Positions 37,701 to 46,570 of a stretch of 64,000 bases of DNA are shown here, in pieces. The stretch's first letter is position 1, and each line of letters begins with the position of its first letter. Location of the stretch: positions 924,724-988,723 of the forward strand of contig CACRXP010000153.1 of assembly GCA_902702965.1 (NCBI GenBank), read 5' to 3'. The stretch comes from Spirometra erinaceieuropaei. Taxonomy: Eukaryota; Platyhelminthes; Cestoda; Diphyllobothriidea; Diphyllobothriidae. Both the position numbers and the translations under genes were made by a program. The notes under the pieces were generated by a model, which saw only the letters and a list, made by a program, of their open reading frames with translations, had not been told where the DNA came from and ran no database searches.

Positions 37701-37885
37701 TATAGTGGGGATACCAGGCACGTAAAAACAAAATTCCCTACACCCATTTGGACGTGTCCGCTAGTGTCGGCGTGAAACACATGGAAGCCACCGGGACGCC
37801 GACCAGCCTCTTCATCAGTCGATACATTCTGCCAAAACTGAACGAAACCAAGTTCCCTCTTGACATCAACCCCGACCATTACTAG
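31794..37885 (+). CDS. LAP-1: secreted M17 leucyl aminopeptidase, complete, 10 coding exons
   Basis: Exons I can join are 31794-32009, 33109-33174, 33349-33431, 33655-33793, 34837-35116, 35303-35697, 36637-36717, 36924-37010, 37203-37358 and 37706-37885 (TAG). All introns are GT-AG and all phases agree, giving 560 residues. Residues 1 to about 16 are a hydrophobic signal peptide (MLPLILLLALTWRCSG). The C-terminal half carries the M17 signatures VGKGITYDTGGSELK (K293, D298, K305), MRKDKCGA (D316) and PDAEGR (D376, E378, R380). These match the two-metal ligands and the catalytic Lys/Arg of bovine lens LAP. IYTIATLTGA follows in exon 7, as in the family. M17 enzymes remove N-terminal residues from peptides using two metal ions, usually as cytosolic hexamers, so the signal peptide and the NHT sequon in exon 4 point to export. 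That is inference. The start is the first ATG about 60 bases after a TATA-like stretch. No AATAAA was seen after the stop. Confidence 0.93.
32650..32890 (-). repeat. tRNA-derived SINE family 2, copy 3 (LAP-1 intron 1)
   Basis: On the minus strand the leader (GACAGCCATCCAACTGTATC), the tRNA-like middle (ACGCGGGTGGTTGGAAT, then TAGGTTCGATCCTAA) and the tail GAGGTCGCCGAATTCTTT follow the family order. The B box GGTTCGATCC is close to consensus. Confidence 0.7.
34191..34309 (+). pseudogene. Decayed duplicate of LAP-1 exon 5
   Basis: After an acceptor-like TTTAG at 34186-34190, the phase-0 reading aligns with true exon 5 (34837-35116). The shared frame is K-x-Q-x-x-Y-x-x-Q-x-K-Y, then G, then F-x-K-I-x-G-S. 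Similarity is clear for about 39 codons and ends in a TAA at 34307-34309. The rest of the exon, including its donor, is only faintly recognisable. Including this exon would truncate the protein before the catalytic domain, so it is either dead or used for a short secreted isoform. Confidence 0.75.
36360..36500 (+). repeat. SINE family 1 fragment (LAP-1 intron 6)
   Basis: TTGGCTAATAGGCCAGAAAC, then GGCCATCCCAGTCTCC and TTTGCCTTTCTCG, matches the SINE 1 body. Head and tail are missing. Confidence 0.6.
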
Positions 37886-38036
37886 CAGACAGCGCTGTAA
37901 GAAGAAGCTTCTGCTAATGATCGCACAAAGACGCACCCAAACTGTATCGACTTTCTAGCAAAAATGCTCACTTTCTAACTGTATCCACCGACAGAAGGTG
38001 CTTTTTGTAAATGACTCCCTGCTCCATACAGACATG

Positions 38037-38057
38037 TCTCTCTCTCTCTCTCTCTCA
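38037..38057 (+). repeat. (CT)n microsatellite
   Basis: About ten uninterrupted CT/TC dinucleotides about 150 bases after the LAP-1 stop. Confidence 0.85.
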
Positions 38058-38129
38058 AAACAAAACCCGCTACACGTGTCATGGAGGGCGTATTCCGAGT
38101 TAAGTGCTTTGGGGAACCAGTAGACTTGA

Positions 38130-38815
38130 TCTATGAGACAGGGGCTTGAAGAAGGAGACACGATCGCTGGGACAAGAGCTTTATTGGCCTGACGTTTCGG
38201 ATTCCTGCTCGAACCCATCATCAGAGACCAAAGCAGATACGGGTGGTTCACGCACAAGGGGCTGCAGTATTTATAGGATGCAGTTGCCATGCTACCGCAT
38301 TCCTATTCACGGCTCCCCCATTCATCCGGGATCGTCGCACTCGGTGTGGTAATTGTTTGATGGCCGACATTCGCGTCATTAATTGCTGCAATTTCAGCAC
38401 GTGCGTTGGGTGTCGGTGTGATGATTGCTCGCCCCTCTGATCCACCAACCCTGGAGTTGGGAAAAGTGTTCACATGTGCGCTCCCCGCGTGGCTAATTAC
38501 TCCGCCTAGGCGAAGTCTCAGCACCGAGTATGGAAGGGGAAGGTCATCGAACTTGTTACTGGACTTGGGGGCCAGTAAACCATGATTCAAGTAGCTCCCG
38601 GTTCACGCGGTTGTCACCTCTTGCGAGAATTTCAGCCTCATCGAACTTGAATGTGTGGCCGGATCTCATCGAATGAGCCGCAAGTTGAGAGCTGGCGTCA
38701 TTTCTCCACACCGCTGCAGCGTGTTCGGCCATTCTCGTTCGGAGCTGTCTTCCGGTATCTCCTACGTAGTTGCTTTGTCCGCAGCTGCACCAGATCCACG
38801 TGGTGTCTCTGTATC
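38130..38815 (-). pseudogene. Penelope-like element F: GIY-YIG domain, 3' UTR and hammerhead
   Basis: On the minus strand 38790-38575 reads IWCSCGQSNYVGDTGRQLRT, then RMAEHAAAVWRNDASSQ, HTFKFDEAEILARGDN and NRELLE to a stop. This is the C-terminal GIY-YIG endonuclease region with CxC and the YVG motif intact. The 3' UTR and a well-formed hammerhead follow. The element is 5' truncated at GGATCTGGTGCAGC, the same place as element E. It lies about 250 bases downstream of LAP-1 on the opposite strand. Confidence 0.88.
38186..38229 (-). ncRNA. Type I hammerhead ribozyme of element F
   Basis: On the minus strand the core is CTGATGA (38224-38218), a stem II of GGGTTC with GAATCC closed by GAGCAG, then GAAACGTC (38198-38191). 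Stem I pairs GGTCT with AGGCC. Stem III is the palindrome ACGT only, so self-cleavage would need a dimer, as described for PLE hammerheads. All conserved core bases are present. Cleavage would fall after the C at 38191. Confidence 0.85.
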
Positions 38816-39027
38816 ACATTGGACCCTTGCGTTTGCAGAACACCTGAAGCTTAGATCGTGTCTCGGCGCGTTAACCGCGCCAGGTATGAATTAAGCGAGC
38901 CTAGACTGAATGTGCAGTGGTTCTTTTGCATTCCGTTTCTTAAAAATCTGGCCTCTGAGAAACAGAAGCATAAACACCCCGACTGAGGTCGGTAAGGGGT
39001 TTTGCATCCTTGGTGTAAGTACAGTTA

Positions 39028-39252
39028 AATCCAATGGTAGGGGGCGCTCACCGATCGTTAGTACGGAACTCACTTGTTATCATGTGCCTTACGGGCTCTT
39101 TCTCGAGCCCAACCAGCAGCCGCACAGCGGCGCACGATATAGGCAGAACGGCATTACCGACAAAGACAAGGGAGACTGGGATGGCCATTTCTGGCTTATT
39201 AGCCGTCGTCAGTCAGTCATACCCAACCCAGAAGTGGGGAACACTTCCGATG
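39028..39252 (-). repeat. SINE family 1, 3' part
   Basis: On the minus strand the body (ACTGGCTGACG-like, GCCAGAAATGGCCATCCCAG) runs to the 3' end GATCGGTGAGCGCCCCCTAC, then CATTGG. The tRNA-like head is replaced by the junction with the next copy. Confidence 0.8.
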
Positions 39253-39510
39253 TGCCTTACGGGTGAGTTCCGTAATAATGATCGGGGAGCGCCCCGAACC
39301 ATTGTATATTCCCAATCGAAAACCGACAGGGCAACGGGCTCGTGGCCCAGTGGTTAGAGCGCGGACTTCTAACTAACAGGTCGCGATTTTGAGTCTCGGG
39401 TGTTCCACAATTCGGGGTTGGGTATGACTGGCTGACGACGGTTAACAAGCCAGAAATGGCCAGTACAGTCTCCCTTGTCTTTGTCGGCAATGTCATTCTA
39501 CGGCTAAATC
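39253..39510 (+). repeat. SINE family 1, tail-head junction copy
   Basis: A family tail (GGGGAGCGCCCCGAACCATT, then GTATATTCC) runs directly into a clean head: A-box TGGCCCAGTGG at 39346-39356, then a decayed B box. The body follows with GGGTATGACTGGCTGACGAC, AAATGGCCAGTACAGTCTCC and CTTTGTCGGCAATG. Confidence 0.82.
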
Positions 39511-39514
39511 CGCT

Positions 39515-40220
39515 GTCTTGGGCCCCAGCTCGCTTTGTAATAAACGCAGCCCATTGGCAGTCTGTCCACAAATGAGCAACCAGAATGCATCCTTCGCGGT
39601 CGCAGGTAAAAGTAAAAACGAGTTCAATTATGCCGGGGTGTAAAATCGACAAGAAGGACTTACTTCCATCAGAAGTCGGGGAGGACGAAGTTAGTAGTAT
39701 GTCAGTCTTTAGTGCGTCAGGGACTGCACATGCTCATCATGAGATGAGCCTTCCAATACTGTCATCAACCGCGGTGTGAGGTGCGTGCTTGCATGCGCCT
39801 GAGGCATGTCCGACGGAAACCAGTCAGCGCAGGACATAATACCGGCCGATCTCGAGCTGTCATCAAGTCGGGAGCTGAGTCATGCGTGACGCAAACATCC
39901 AACCGGTGCTGGACGAACCAAAGGTGGTGCAGGTATGCGACCGGACTGGCGACTACGTGGAAAGACTAACATAGTTGCTCACTTAGAGCTTTATAAGCTA
40001 AAATAACCCTTTACCGGACTACCGGGGATCCCATAGTAACGTGCGACAAACGTACTGCGAAAATAATTTCGAATTTGCCTCACTTAGGATGACAACATCG
40101 GATGAACACGCTGACCGTGTTTTGCGTTTGGCAGAGGTAGAAAAAAAGATGCAATTCTCACTATGAGAACGGTTCACGTCAGTAAGAAACCCAGCCAATG
40201 CAGGTGTCGGATTGAACCGC
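39515..40220. other. No gene recognised
   Basis: Open frames under 70 codons with no signature. Confidence 0.45.
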
Positions 40221-40226
40221 ATGGGT

Positions 40227-40340
40227 CTATCGCAGCAGGCTAGACCGAGAGTGAGACCCGGGTTACCGCAACCTTCACGTCCGGTCCCGAATGGAAAGAG
40301 AAGGTGGAAGCCAGTGGAAAGGATGAATAACTGGAGGAGG
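40227..40340 (+). repeat. 621-bp-spaced direct repeat, left copy
   Basis: CTATCGCAGCAGGCT, CGAGAGTGAGACCC, GGTTACCGC, ACCTTCACGTC and GGTCCCGAATGGAAA recur in the same order from 40848. Confidence 0.8.
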
Positions 40341-40847
40341 AGTTGGAGAGAGTTGGCAGCCGGACGAGGGCATGTCAGGCCACGGATGAGCGGCGTCCCA
40401 CGTGTCGGCCAATGAATGCGTCACAGGCCACGTCTGACTCGGCCTTGAATCTGATTGGTCGATTGGAAAGCCGAATGAGCGAATGCCAGACAGGCATGGT
40501 GTGCACACAGAGCTCCGGCGTTGAGACAGGCGCCGGGATTAGGGCCACTACAAGTGCTACAGTCCCAGACCGAAGTGCGGGTGTAAAAGCCGAACGAAAG
40601 CGGCGGTCAGATATCCGCCGGAATGTGTGTAAAACACGCCCACTTATGAGCGTTTTCAGTTGCGCTTCCTTGAAATTCGGCCATTGGATGCCGGGGGGTA
40701 TGAAGGTTATAAGGAAACCTTGAGTCTGTAGGGCGTATGTACGGTCTTTTGGGAGTTCCTGACGTTAGAAAATGTAGGGCTACTCACTGATCGGTTGGCA
40801 TGTTATTCCAAAGAAATGTATATGCGGAAGCCAAGAAGAGAAAGAGT

Positions 40848-40975
40848 CTATCACAGCAGGCTGGGTCGAGAGTGAGACCCCGGTTACCGCGACCTTCACG
40901 TCTGGTCCCGAATGGAAAAAAGAAAGCGGGCGCCAACGGAGAGGATGATGTATTTTGTACAGAATAACTGGAGGG
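40848..40975 (+). repeat. 621-bp-spaced direct repeat, right copy
   Basis: It pairs with 40227-40340. The DNA between (40341-40847) is GC-rich and without a recognisable protein. A G9 run lies just after, near 41020. Confidence 0.8.
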
Positions 40976-41500
40976 CTGTCATAATCCCTGATCTATAGAA
41001 GGTTCGATCTGAGTAAAGGGGGGGGGGGACTTCCGGAGTCGTAAAGCGATTTTCGGGAGCAAACAAACATCACCCTTTGGAAACTGGGGTGATACTGTGG
41101 CGGTCAAGGATGTGAGTTTGGCTTAAACCACGCGCAATAAGTTCGTTTCGTCTGATGTCAGAAGTCAGGGAGATGTGAGGACTAGTTTATTCTATACACA
41201 GGGCAGTTTGCCGCAAGGTGGCTGTTTGCTTGCGACAGAAATAAGCGTCCGTTCCTGGAGAGTGTCAGTCGCGGTGTGTTGTTTACGCGGGAGTGAGTGT
41301 CTGGGTCAGCAGGAGGGGGTGACTGACTGCGGATTGGTCGTGTGATTGGACAAATTAGGGGATGAATAGGGGGCGCTGCTCACAAGGCCTCACGGGTATC
41401 AAGCCAGAGCGTTAGACGCGCGTGAGGTGATGAAAGTTTGTGAGGTCAACCGACAGTCACTGGAGTTGGACCGGAGGTGTCCCAGTTCTAGCCGGCGGGG

Positions 41501-41839
41501 GTGGCCGTGTGTCAACAGCAAAACAAAACGGAGCCGGAGAAAAGAGGAACTGGAGCGGCTGCTACAATACCACACTACGTGTTAACCTTTTTAATGGCCG
41601 CTTCATTCTTTGCTTTCGGAAGCGCTGACTGTTTATCCAGTCGCCAAGCCCAATTTCTTGAAATAACAACCTGTCAGAACGCATTGCGAGGGTGCTACTT
41701 TCCGAATGACGCTTCCTCGGACGAAATAATTTGTCCAGATCGGCTGCCTGTCCAGTTATCCTGGTCAGTTGATCTGACGGTATCCAATTTTTCCATCAGG
41801 TTGCGTCAAGACGACAGTCGTTCTTCTGATCAACCATAA
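41501..41839 (+). CDS. Possible small secreted protein, unassigned
   Basis: A 112-codon frame has a hydrophobic stretch (HYVLTFLMAASFFAFGSADC) after about 26 residues, then three further Cys (TTCQNALRGCYFPND, EIICPD). If translation starts at the inner ATG at 41594, this looks like a short signal peptide plus a Cys-bearing domain of about 70 residues. I recognise no family and see no splice evidence. It could be chance. Confidence 0.25.
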   Translation: MAVCQQQNKTEPEKRGTGAAATIPHYVLTFLMAASFFAFGSADCLSSRQAQFLEITTCQNALRGCYFPNDASSDEIICPDRLPVQLSWSVDLTVSNFSIRLRQDDSRSSDQP

Positions 41840-41844
41840 GTTTG

Positions 41845-42770
41845 GTGTTCAAATGCTATTCAGGCGGCTAAAGAATGTTCGCTCAGTTGTCAGAAATTGG
41901 GTGGCTATCCTGACGTTTAAGAATAAGACTGGCCCTGTTCTAACATTGTGTAATTCGCTAACCCTTATGCAGTCAAAGTCATTAGAGGTCTGATCTACAC
42001 AAGGACTTTCAGTAAGGGAAGCATAGTAAAAAATATTTTCTTAATATCTTTCGCCTTCCCGTGTCTCAGTAGTATAATCACTCGGCGCACTTCCTCTACA
42101 AACTTGGCCAAATGCACTACATTTAGAAAATGCGCTCAAGTAGTCTTCTCTGAAGACAAAGTCTTTCATCTAGAACGCTGTCAACATGGCCGAAAAAGAC
42201 TGCTATGGCTTTTTCGGCCCTAATTTCCCTCCACATGACACCAAGCTGTCAGGTCACAGAGTCGAACTCTCGTCAATAAATTCGGATCCGAATGAGCTCC
42301 CGTCCATTCACAGACTGACGCTTTCTCAGCTAGCTCGTCAAAATATCTGTTCTATTTTGCCGATTTTTGAAAAGTTTGGTCGACCTACCACTAGCAATAA
42401 GTTAGATGCCGAAAGTTAAACTAAAATTTGAATGACTTGTTAAGCTATGCGACCGTGAGCTGATCGATTTTCACCTATCGCTCCCGCGGGCCTTTGACTG
42501 ATGCCTGACAGATTTGACAACTGCTGGCGTTACTAGTTGTGGGACTAAGCAGCATAAATCCCTTCCGGTTAGTCATTCCTTATTCTCAAATTATCGCTCC
42601 GAAATCTTCAACCTCACGAACCTTCTTCGGCAACTGCTATCCGAGGTGCTGAAAAGCATTTGTAAGTAGCATTAGTTGGGCTGACCTGATCTCTGGACAT
42701 CGATAGGAGTTTGTCTTCGCCTTTTACATTCCAGATAAACCTACCGCAGCAGGCGGCCTGGTGAGGATTA
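41845..42770. other. No gene recognised
   Basis: A 77-codon frame at 42186-42419 has no signature. A partial SINE 1 body begins at 42775. Confidence 0.4.
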
Positions 42771-42774
42771 AACA

Positions 42775-42840
42775 GTGGTCGACGGCAATAAGCCAAAAAC
42801 GGTCATTCCAGTCTCCCTTGCCTTTTCGAAAATGGACAAA
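42775..42840 (+). repeat. SINE family 1 fragment
   Basis: CGGCAATAAGCCAAAAACGG, then TCATTCCAGTCTCCC and TTGCCTTTTCG, matches the middle of the family. Confidence 0.6.
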
Positions 42841-42894
42841 GATATAATAGTGCATCAATAATAGTGAAAATGCGATTCCCAGGTGGCATATCAA

Positions 42895-42945
42895 AAGAAG
42901 AGAGGGCGTTCACCGGAAGGGGTTTATTTGAGGTCCAACGTTTCC
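42895..42945 (-). repeat. Inverted PLE terminus (half hammerhead) joined to element A
   Basis: On the minus strand GGAAACGTTGGACCTCAAAT, then AAACCCCTTCCGGTGAACGC, matches 44433-44475 on the plus strand. The CTGANGA half is missing, replaced by RT coding sequence in the other orientation. Inverted terminal pieces at the 5' end are a known habit of Penelope elements. Confidence 0.75.
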
Positions 42946-44205
42946 GAGGGACACCCACATACGGGCTTGCAAGCTGGCCATTTCAAAAGTTAAGATTCCT
43001 AGCTGCAGGCTCACAAACAACGGTGCACTCAGCAGAACAATTCCTTGACAAAATAAGGGCAGTCACGATCGAACCGAATGAAAGAATGGTGTCTTTTGAC
43101 GCCGTCTCACTATTCACGTCCATACCACAAATTTTGCGGTCGAAACGCTCAGTGGCCTGCTACGTCAAAATTACGACGGGGGCGATGGCCAGCCCACAGC
43201 TCAGGATCTCACAGAACTCATGGGGCACTGCCTCAAGACATTCTTTACCTTCGAAGGGACCACATACGAGTAGATCAAGGGCACTCCAATGGGTTCATCA
43301 ATCTCCGGGCTCATTGCCGAGGCAGTTCTACAAAAACTCGAGAGACGACTATTCGAGGAGTACAAACCCAAGTTTTGGGCACGCTACGTTAATGACACCT
43401 TTGTAATCATAGACCAAGATAAAATCAACTACTATGCGGAAGTACTGAACTCAATAATTCCCGATCTACAGTTCACGATGGAAGAGGAAGTAGGGGACAA
43501 ACTTCCATTCTTGGATGATCTCGTCTGCCGCCAACCAAATGGCGAACTAGCGACGTCGGTCTACAGAAATTCGACGAAAACGCTGCGAATGCTCAGCTAC
43601 AACAGCAACCACCCGCAACAACACAAACGAAGCTGCGTCCGCAGGCTGTACCGACGGGTGGAAACTCATTGCAGCACGCCAGCCGCCAAACTGGACGAGA
43701 TAAAGCTCCTCCGAGAACTCTTCAGAGCCAATGGCTATCCGCGGGCATTCATTGAACGGAGCCGGAGGCAGCCAAAGAAATGGAACGAAGAGCATAGTCA
43801 GCCAAACTCGTGGCGGAACATTCCGTACATTAAAGGGGTCTCCGAAGTCGTGGCTCGGTCACTCGCGCCACTCGGAATAGGTGTTGCCCACAGGTCTGAC
43901 TCAACAATCCGCCGGCAAGTGATGCGGCCAAAAGATCCGATCCCTAAGCAGGAGATGTCGGCCGTTGTCTACCGAGTTCAATGCAGCTGCGGAAGTTGCA
44001 ACTACGTTGGGGAAACCGGCCGACGGCTGCAAACGCGAATGCACGAGCATAAGTTGGCCGTGCGAAGGTTGGACCCAAACTTTGACGCCGTTGAGATTGT
44101 GGGCGGGGGCAGCGATCACACAGCAAGGCAAGTGCTAGAAGCCTGGATGTCCACCGACCGCTCTGTCAACCGCCACATCAATTTGCCTCCCCCCCCCCCC
44201 TATCT
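42946..44205 (+). pseudogene. Penelope-like element A: RT plus GIY-YIG, broken
   Basis: RT starts with GTPTYGLASW and motif A MVSFDAVSLFTSIP (near 43086-43127). A frameshift near 43130 moves the frame to LSGLLRQNYDG and a TAG at 43271-43273 (CAG in element B). The frame is then open from 43274 to 44374: KGTPMGSS, ARYVNDTFVI, LPFLDDLVCRQPNG, YNSNHPQQHKRSC, HRSDSTIRRQVM and a GIY-YIG domain at about 43961-44170 (VYRVQCSCGSCNYVGETGRR, MHEHK). The usual YVDD is YVND: codon 43391-43393 is AAT, so a catalytic Asp is lost. It is 5' truncated at the inverted terminus. A C12 run follows the coding end. Confidence 0.92.
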
Positions 44206-44379
44206 GAATTTACGAACCTTCTTGGCGGGGGACAGTCACGGCGCGGGACAATTGGGGCCGTCAGTCATCTCCGCGGCCGACGGGGGCGATTCAGGTCACG
44301 GTGACATGCGGGTTGGATGCAGTCGCACAGGCGGCATTGGCGGATCACGCATTGGACAAAGGACGCCATTATAAGGGGA

Positions 44380-44460
44380 GCTGTGCACAGGACTTCCCAG
44401 TCTCTGAAGATGGGTAGACGAATAAACTACCCGAAACGTCGGACCTCAAATAAACCCCTC
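44380..44460 (+). mobile_element. Penelope pLTR-like junction between elements A and B
   Basis: The segment between the two same-strand PLE copies carries a hammerhead and leads straight into the element B open frame. PLEs often lie as head-to-tail partial copies sharing such a terminus. Confidence 0.7.
44399..44446 (+). ncRNA. Hammerhead ribozyme between the tandem PLE copies
   Basis: CTGAAGA (44404-44410) and GAAACGTC (44433-44440) flank a stem II of GGGTAG with CTACCC, six perfect pairs around ACGAATAAA. Stem I pairs GTCT with GGAC with one wobble. Stem III is the ACGT palindrome. CTGAAGA fits the CUGANGA consensus. It is plus-strand and belongs to a different subfamily from the 16- and 38-kb ribozymes, whose stem II is unrelated in sequence. 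Confidence 0.82.
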
Positions 44461-45930
44461 CCGGTGAACGCCCCCTCTTCTTTTGATATAGTAGTGCTGC
44501 CAGCCGACAAAGGAAGAGCAACCGTCGTGATGAATCGCATCGATTACAACGAAAGGGCAAAAGCCCTCCTTGAGGACCAGCAGTCCTACAAATCCACGCC
44601 TTCCTCGCGAGCCAAATCGATGATTGGTCAACTAACCGGACTCCTGAACCGACTCAAACGCAACAATGCGATATTGCTAGACGAATGGCGACAGATGAAA
44701 CCAACGGACACGACACTGGCCCGGTTCTATGGATTACCTAAAATCCACAAGCCCAATGTTCCCCTTCGACCGATCGTTGCCTTGAAAGGCAGCCCCACTT
44801 ACAATCTATCCAAGTGGATGGTCCGAAAACTTAACCTTCTCCGAGAAGGCTTGAGGATCTCCATCACTTCGGTCTCCCAATTCCTGGCCGACATCCGAGG
44901 AAAAGTTGTCCGAACTGACCATCTATGGCAGAATATACGAGCAGATTAAAGGAACACCTATGGGCTCGCCAATATTCAGCCTGGTTGCAGAACTAGTCTT
45001 GCAGGAGCTGGAAAAAGTCGCCTTCGGTCACTATGAACCTGCATTTTGGCGCCGGTACGTGGACGAAAGTTCGTTATAACTGAAAGGAGCAGACTGACCG
45101 ACTTTCAAAACCTGCTTAACGGCATCTTCCCGGACATTTAGTTCACAAGGGAAGGAGAGCATGCCGAACAGTTGCCTTTCCTTGACGTTCTCGTCACACG
45201 CACACTCAACGACGAACTCAGCACCACAGTGAACAGAAATGCGACTAAAACGTCTCAGATTCTTAACTATAATAGTAACCATCCAATGGCGCATAAACGC
45301 AGTTGTGCTAGGACACTCTTCCAAATGGTAAAAACGCACTGCAGTGTGTCAGAGGGACGAGTACGAGAACTACAGCATCTTCGGGACAAACTGGTAAGGA
45401 ATGGATACCCGAACAGCTTCGTCAGCCGCTGCCTCCGCCCGCACCCACGGCGAACAAACGGAGGAGAGCCGCCAACACTCTGGCACCCTCAACCATATAC
45501 AAAGAATGCGTCCGAAGGGACGGAACGTATCGCAGGAGAGCTCGGCGTGGGTATCGCTCACCGTCCGACAGTAACCGTGCGCAACAAAATCATGCGAGTG
45601 AAGGACCGACTAGACGTGGGAGAACATCGGGTGTCGTTTATCGGATCCCATGGCGGGACTGCCCTCGCCACTACACAGGACAGACCAGACGACGACTTAG
45701 CTCACGAAAAACGGAGCATAAACGGGCGGTCCGGAGAGGCGACCTGTTGTCCCAGGTCGCCACTCACGCCCTGGAGGAAGGCCACGAATTCAACTTCGCG
45801 AGCACGCGGATAATAGCGCGGGCCGGCAATAAGACAGGGCGAGAACTGTTGGAGGCCTGGGTGTGTGTGACACCAACTCTATCAACAGACACGTTGACAT
45901 ACCCCCTGTTATCACGCGCTCCGTGCCCCG
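44461..45930 (+). pseudogene. Penelope-like element B: RT plus GIY-YIG with internal deletion
   Basis: The N-terminal RT region is intact to about 44912: VVLPADKGRATVVMNRIDY, FYGLPKIHKPNVPLRPI, LKGSPTYNLSKWM. Motif A is missing at about 44912-44930, an internal deletion of perhaps 200 bases. The sequence resumes with YEQIKGTPMGSP and RRYVDE near 45055, where the YVDD box is broken by a small deletion and stop. It reads again from 45172 (LPFLDVLVT, YNSNHPMAHKRSC, HRPTVTVRNKIM). A frameshift near 45635 leads into the GIY-YIG domain at about 45633-45900 (VVYRIPWRDCPRHYTGQTRR, TEHKRAVRRGD, ELLEAWV). At least four lesions make it inactive. Confidence 0.9.
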
Positions 45931-45934
45931 CGGC

Positions 45935-46565
45935 CAAGAGGCGAGACACAATTGCCTGCCAAGGGTGCACGCAGTCACGCCGCCGTGAGACGGCGTGGGA
46001 CCCAGCTTATCGCGAATACCCTCTGCACTCATATTCCCCCCGCCCTTCATGTCTTGACTACAAGAACTGCTCGTTTAACGTCGCATTCTCACAGTCTCTG
46101 ACGCTGCTCTCCTGTACGAGACCGAAAGCTCAGACTAATACACCTTCTATTCCAGAGATCGTTTGTTCTTCCTCTTTACAATACTATTCTGCTTAAATTA
46201 CCGACATTTTCATAAAAAATGTGAGAAAATAAAAAATGATTTCTACCGCATCGACAATAATAGGTCAGCCACATGCAAAAAGGGGGCTGATGGGCTTGTC
46301 ATGACTATTCAAGGTAAGAAATAATAGTCAGTATTCAGTTCAACAAGCGAGCACGATCGACAGCCCCACTAAATACGTTGGACAGTTTGTAAAAGAGGCG
46401 GATTATGCTCACCCGATCTTCGACTCGTCAGAAAAAAGCTGGCCTATCCGTCAATACCGTTGTAGGTGAAGATTCCGGAGGCTGCTTCCGAATCAACCTT
46501 CAGTCCCTCAATCAAAAACAACTCACAGCGGGTTAAGCGTCCTTAGACATGTTTATTTATTTGGG
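45935..46565. other. PLE 3' flank and unassigned DNA
   Basis: The frame continues to 46196 without known motifs and is probably element B 3' UTR. No hammerhead was found here. Confidence 0.4.
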
Positions 46566-46570
46566 ATCGT

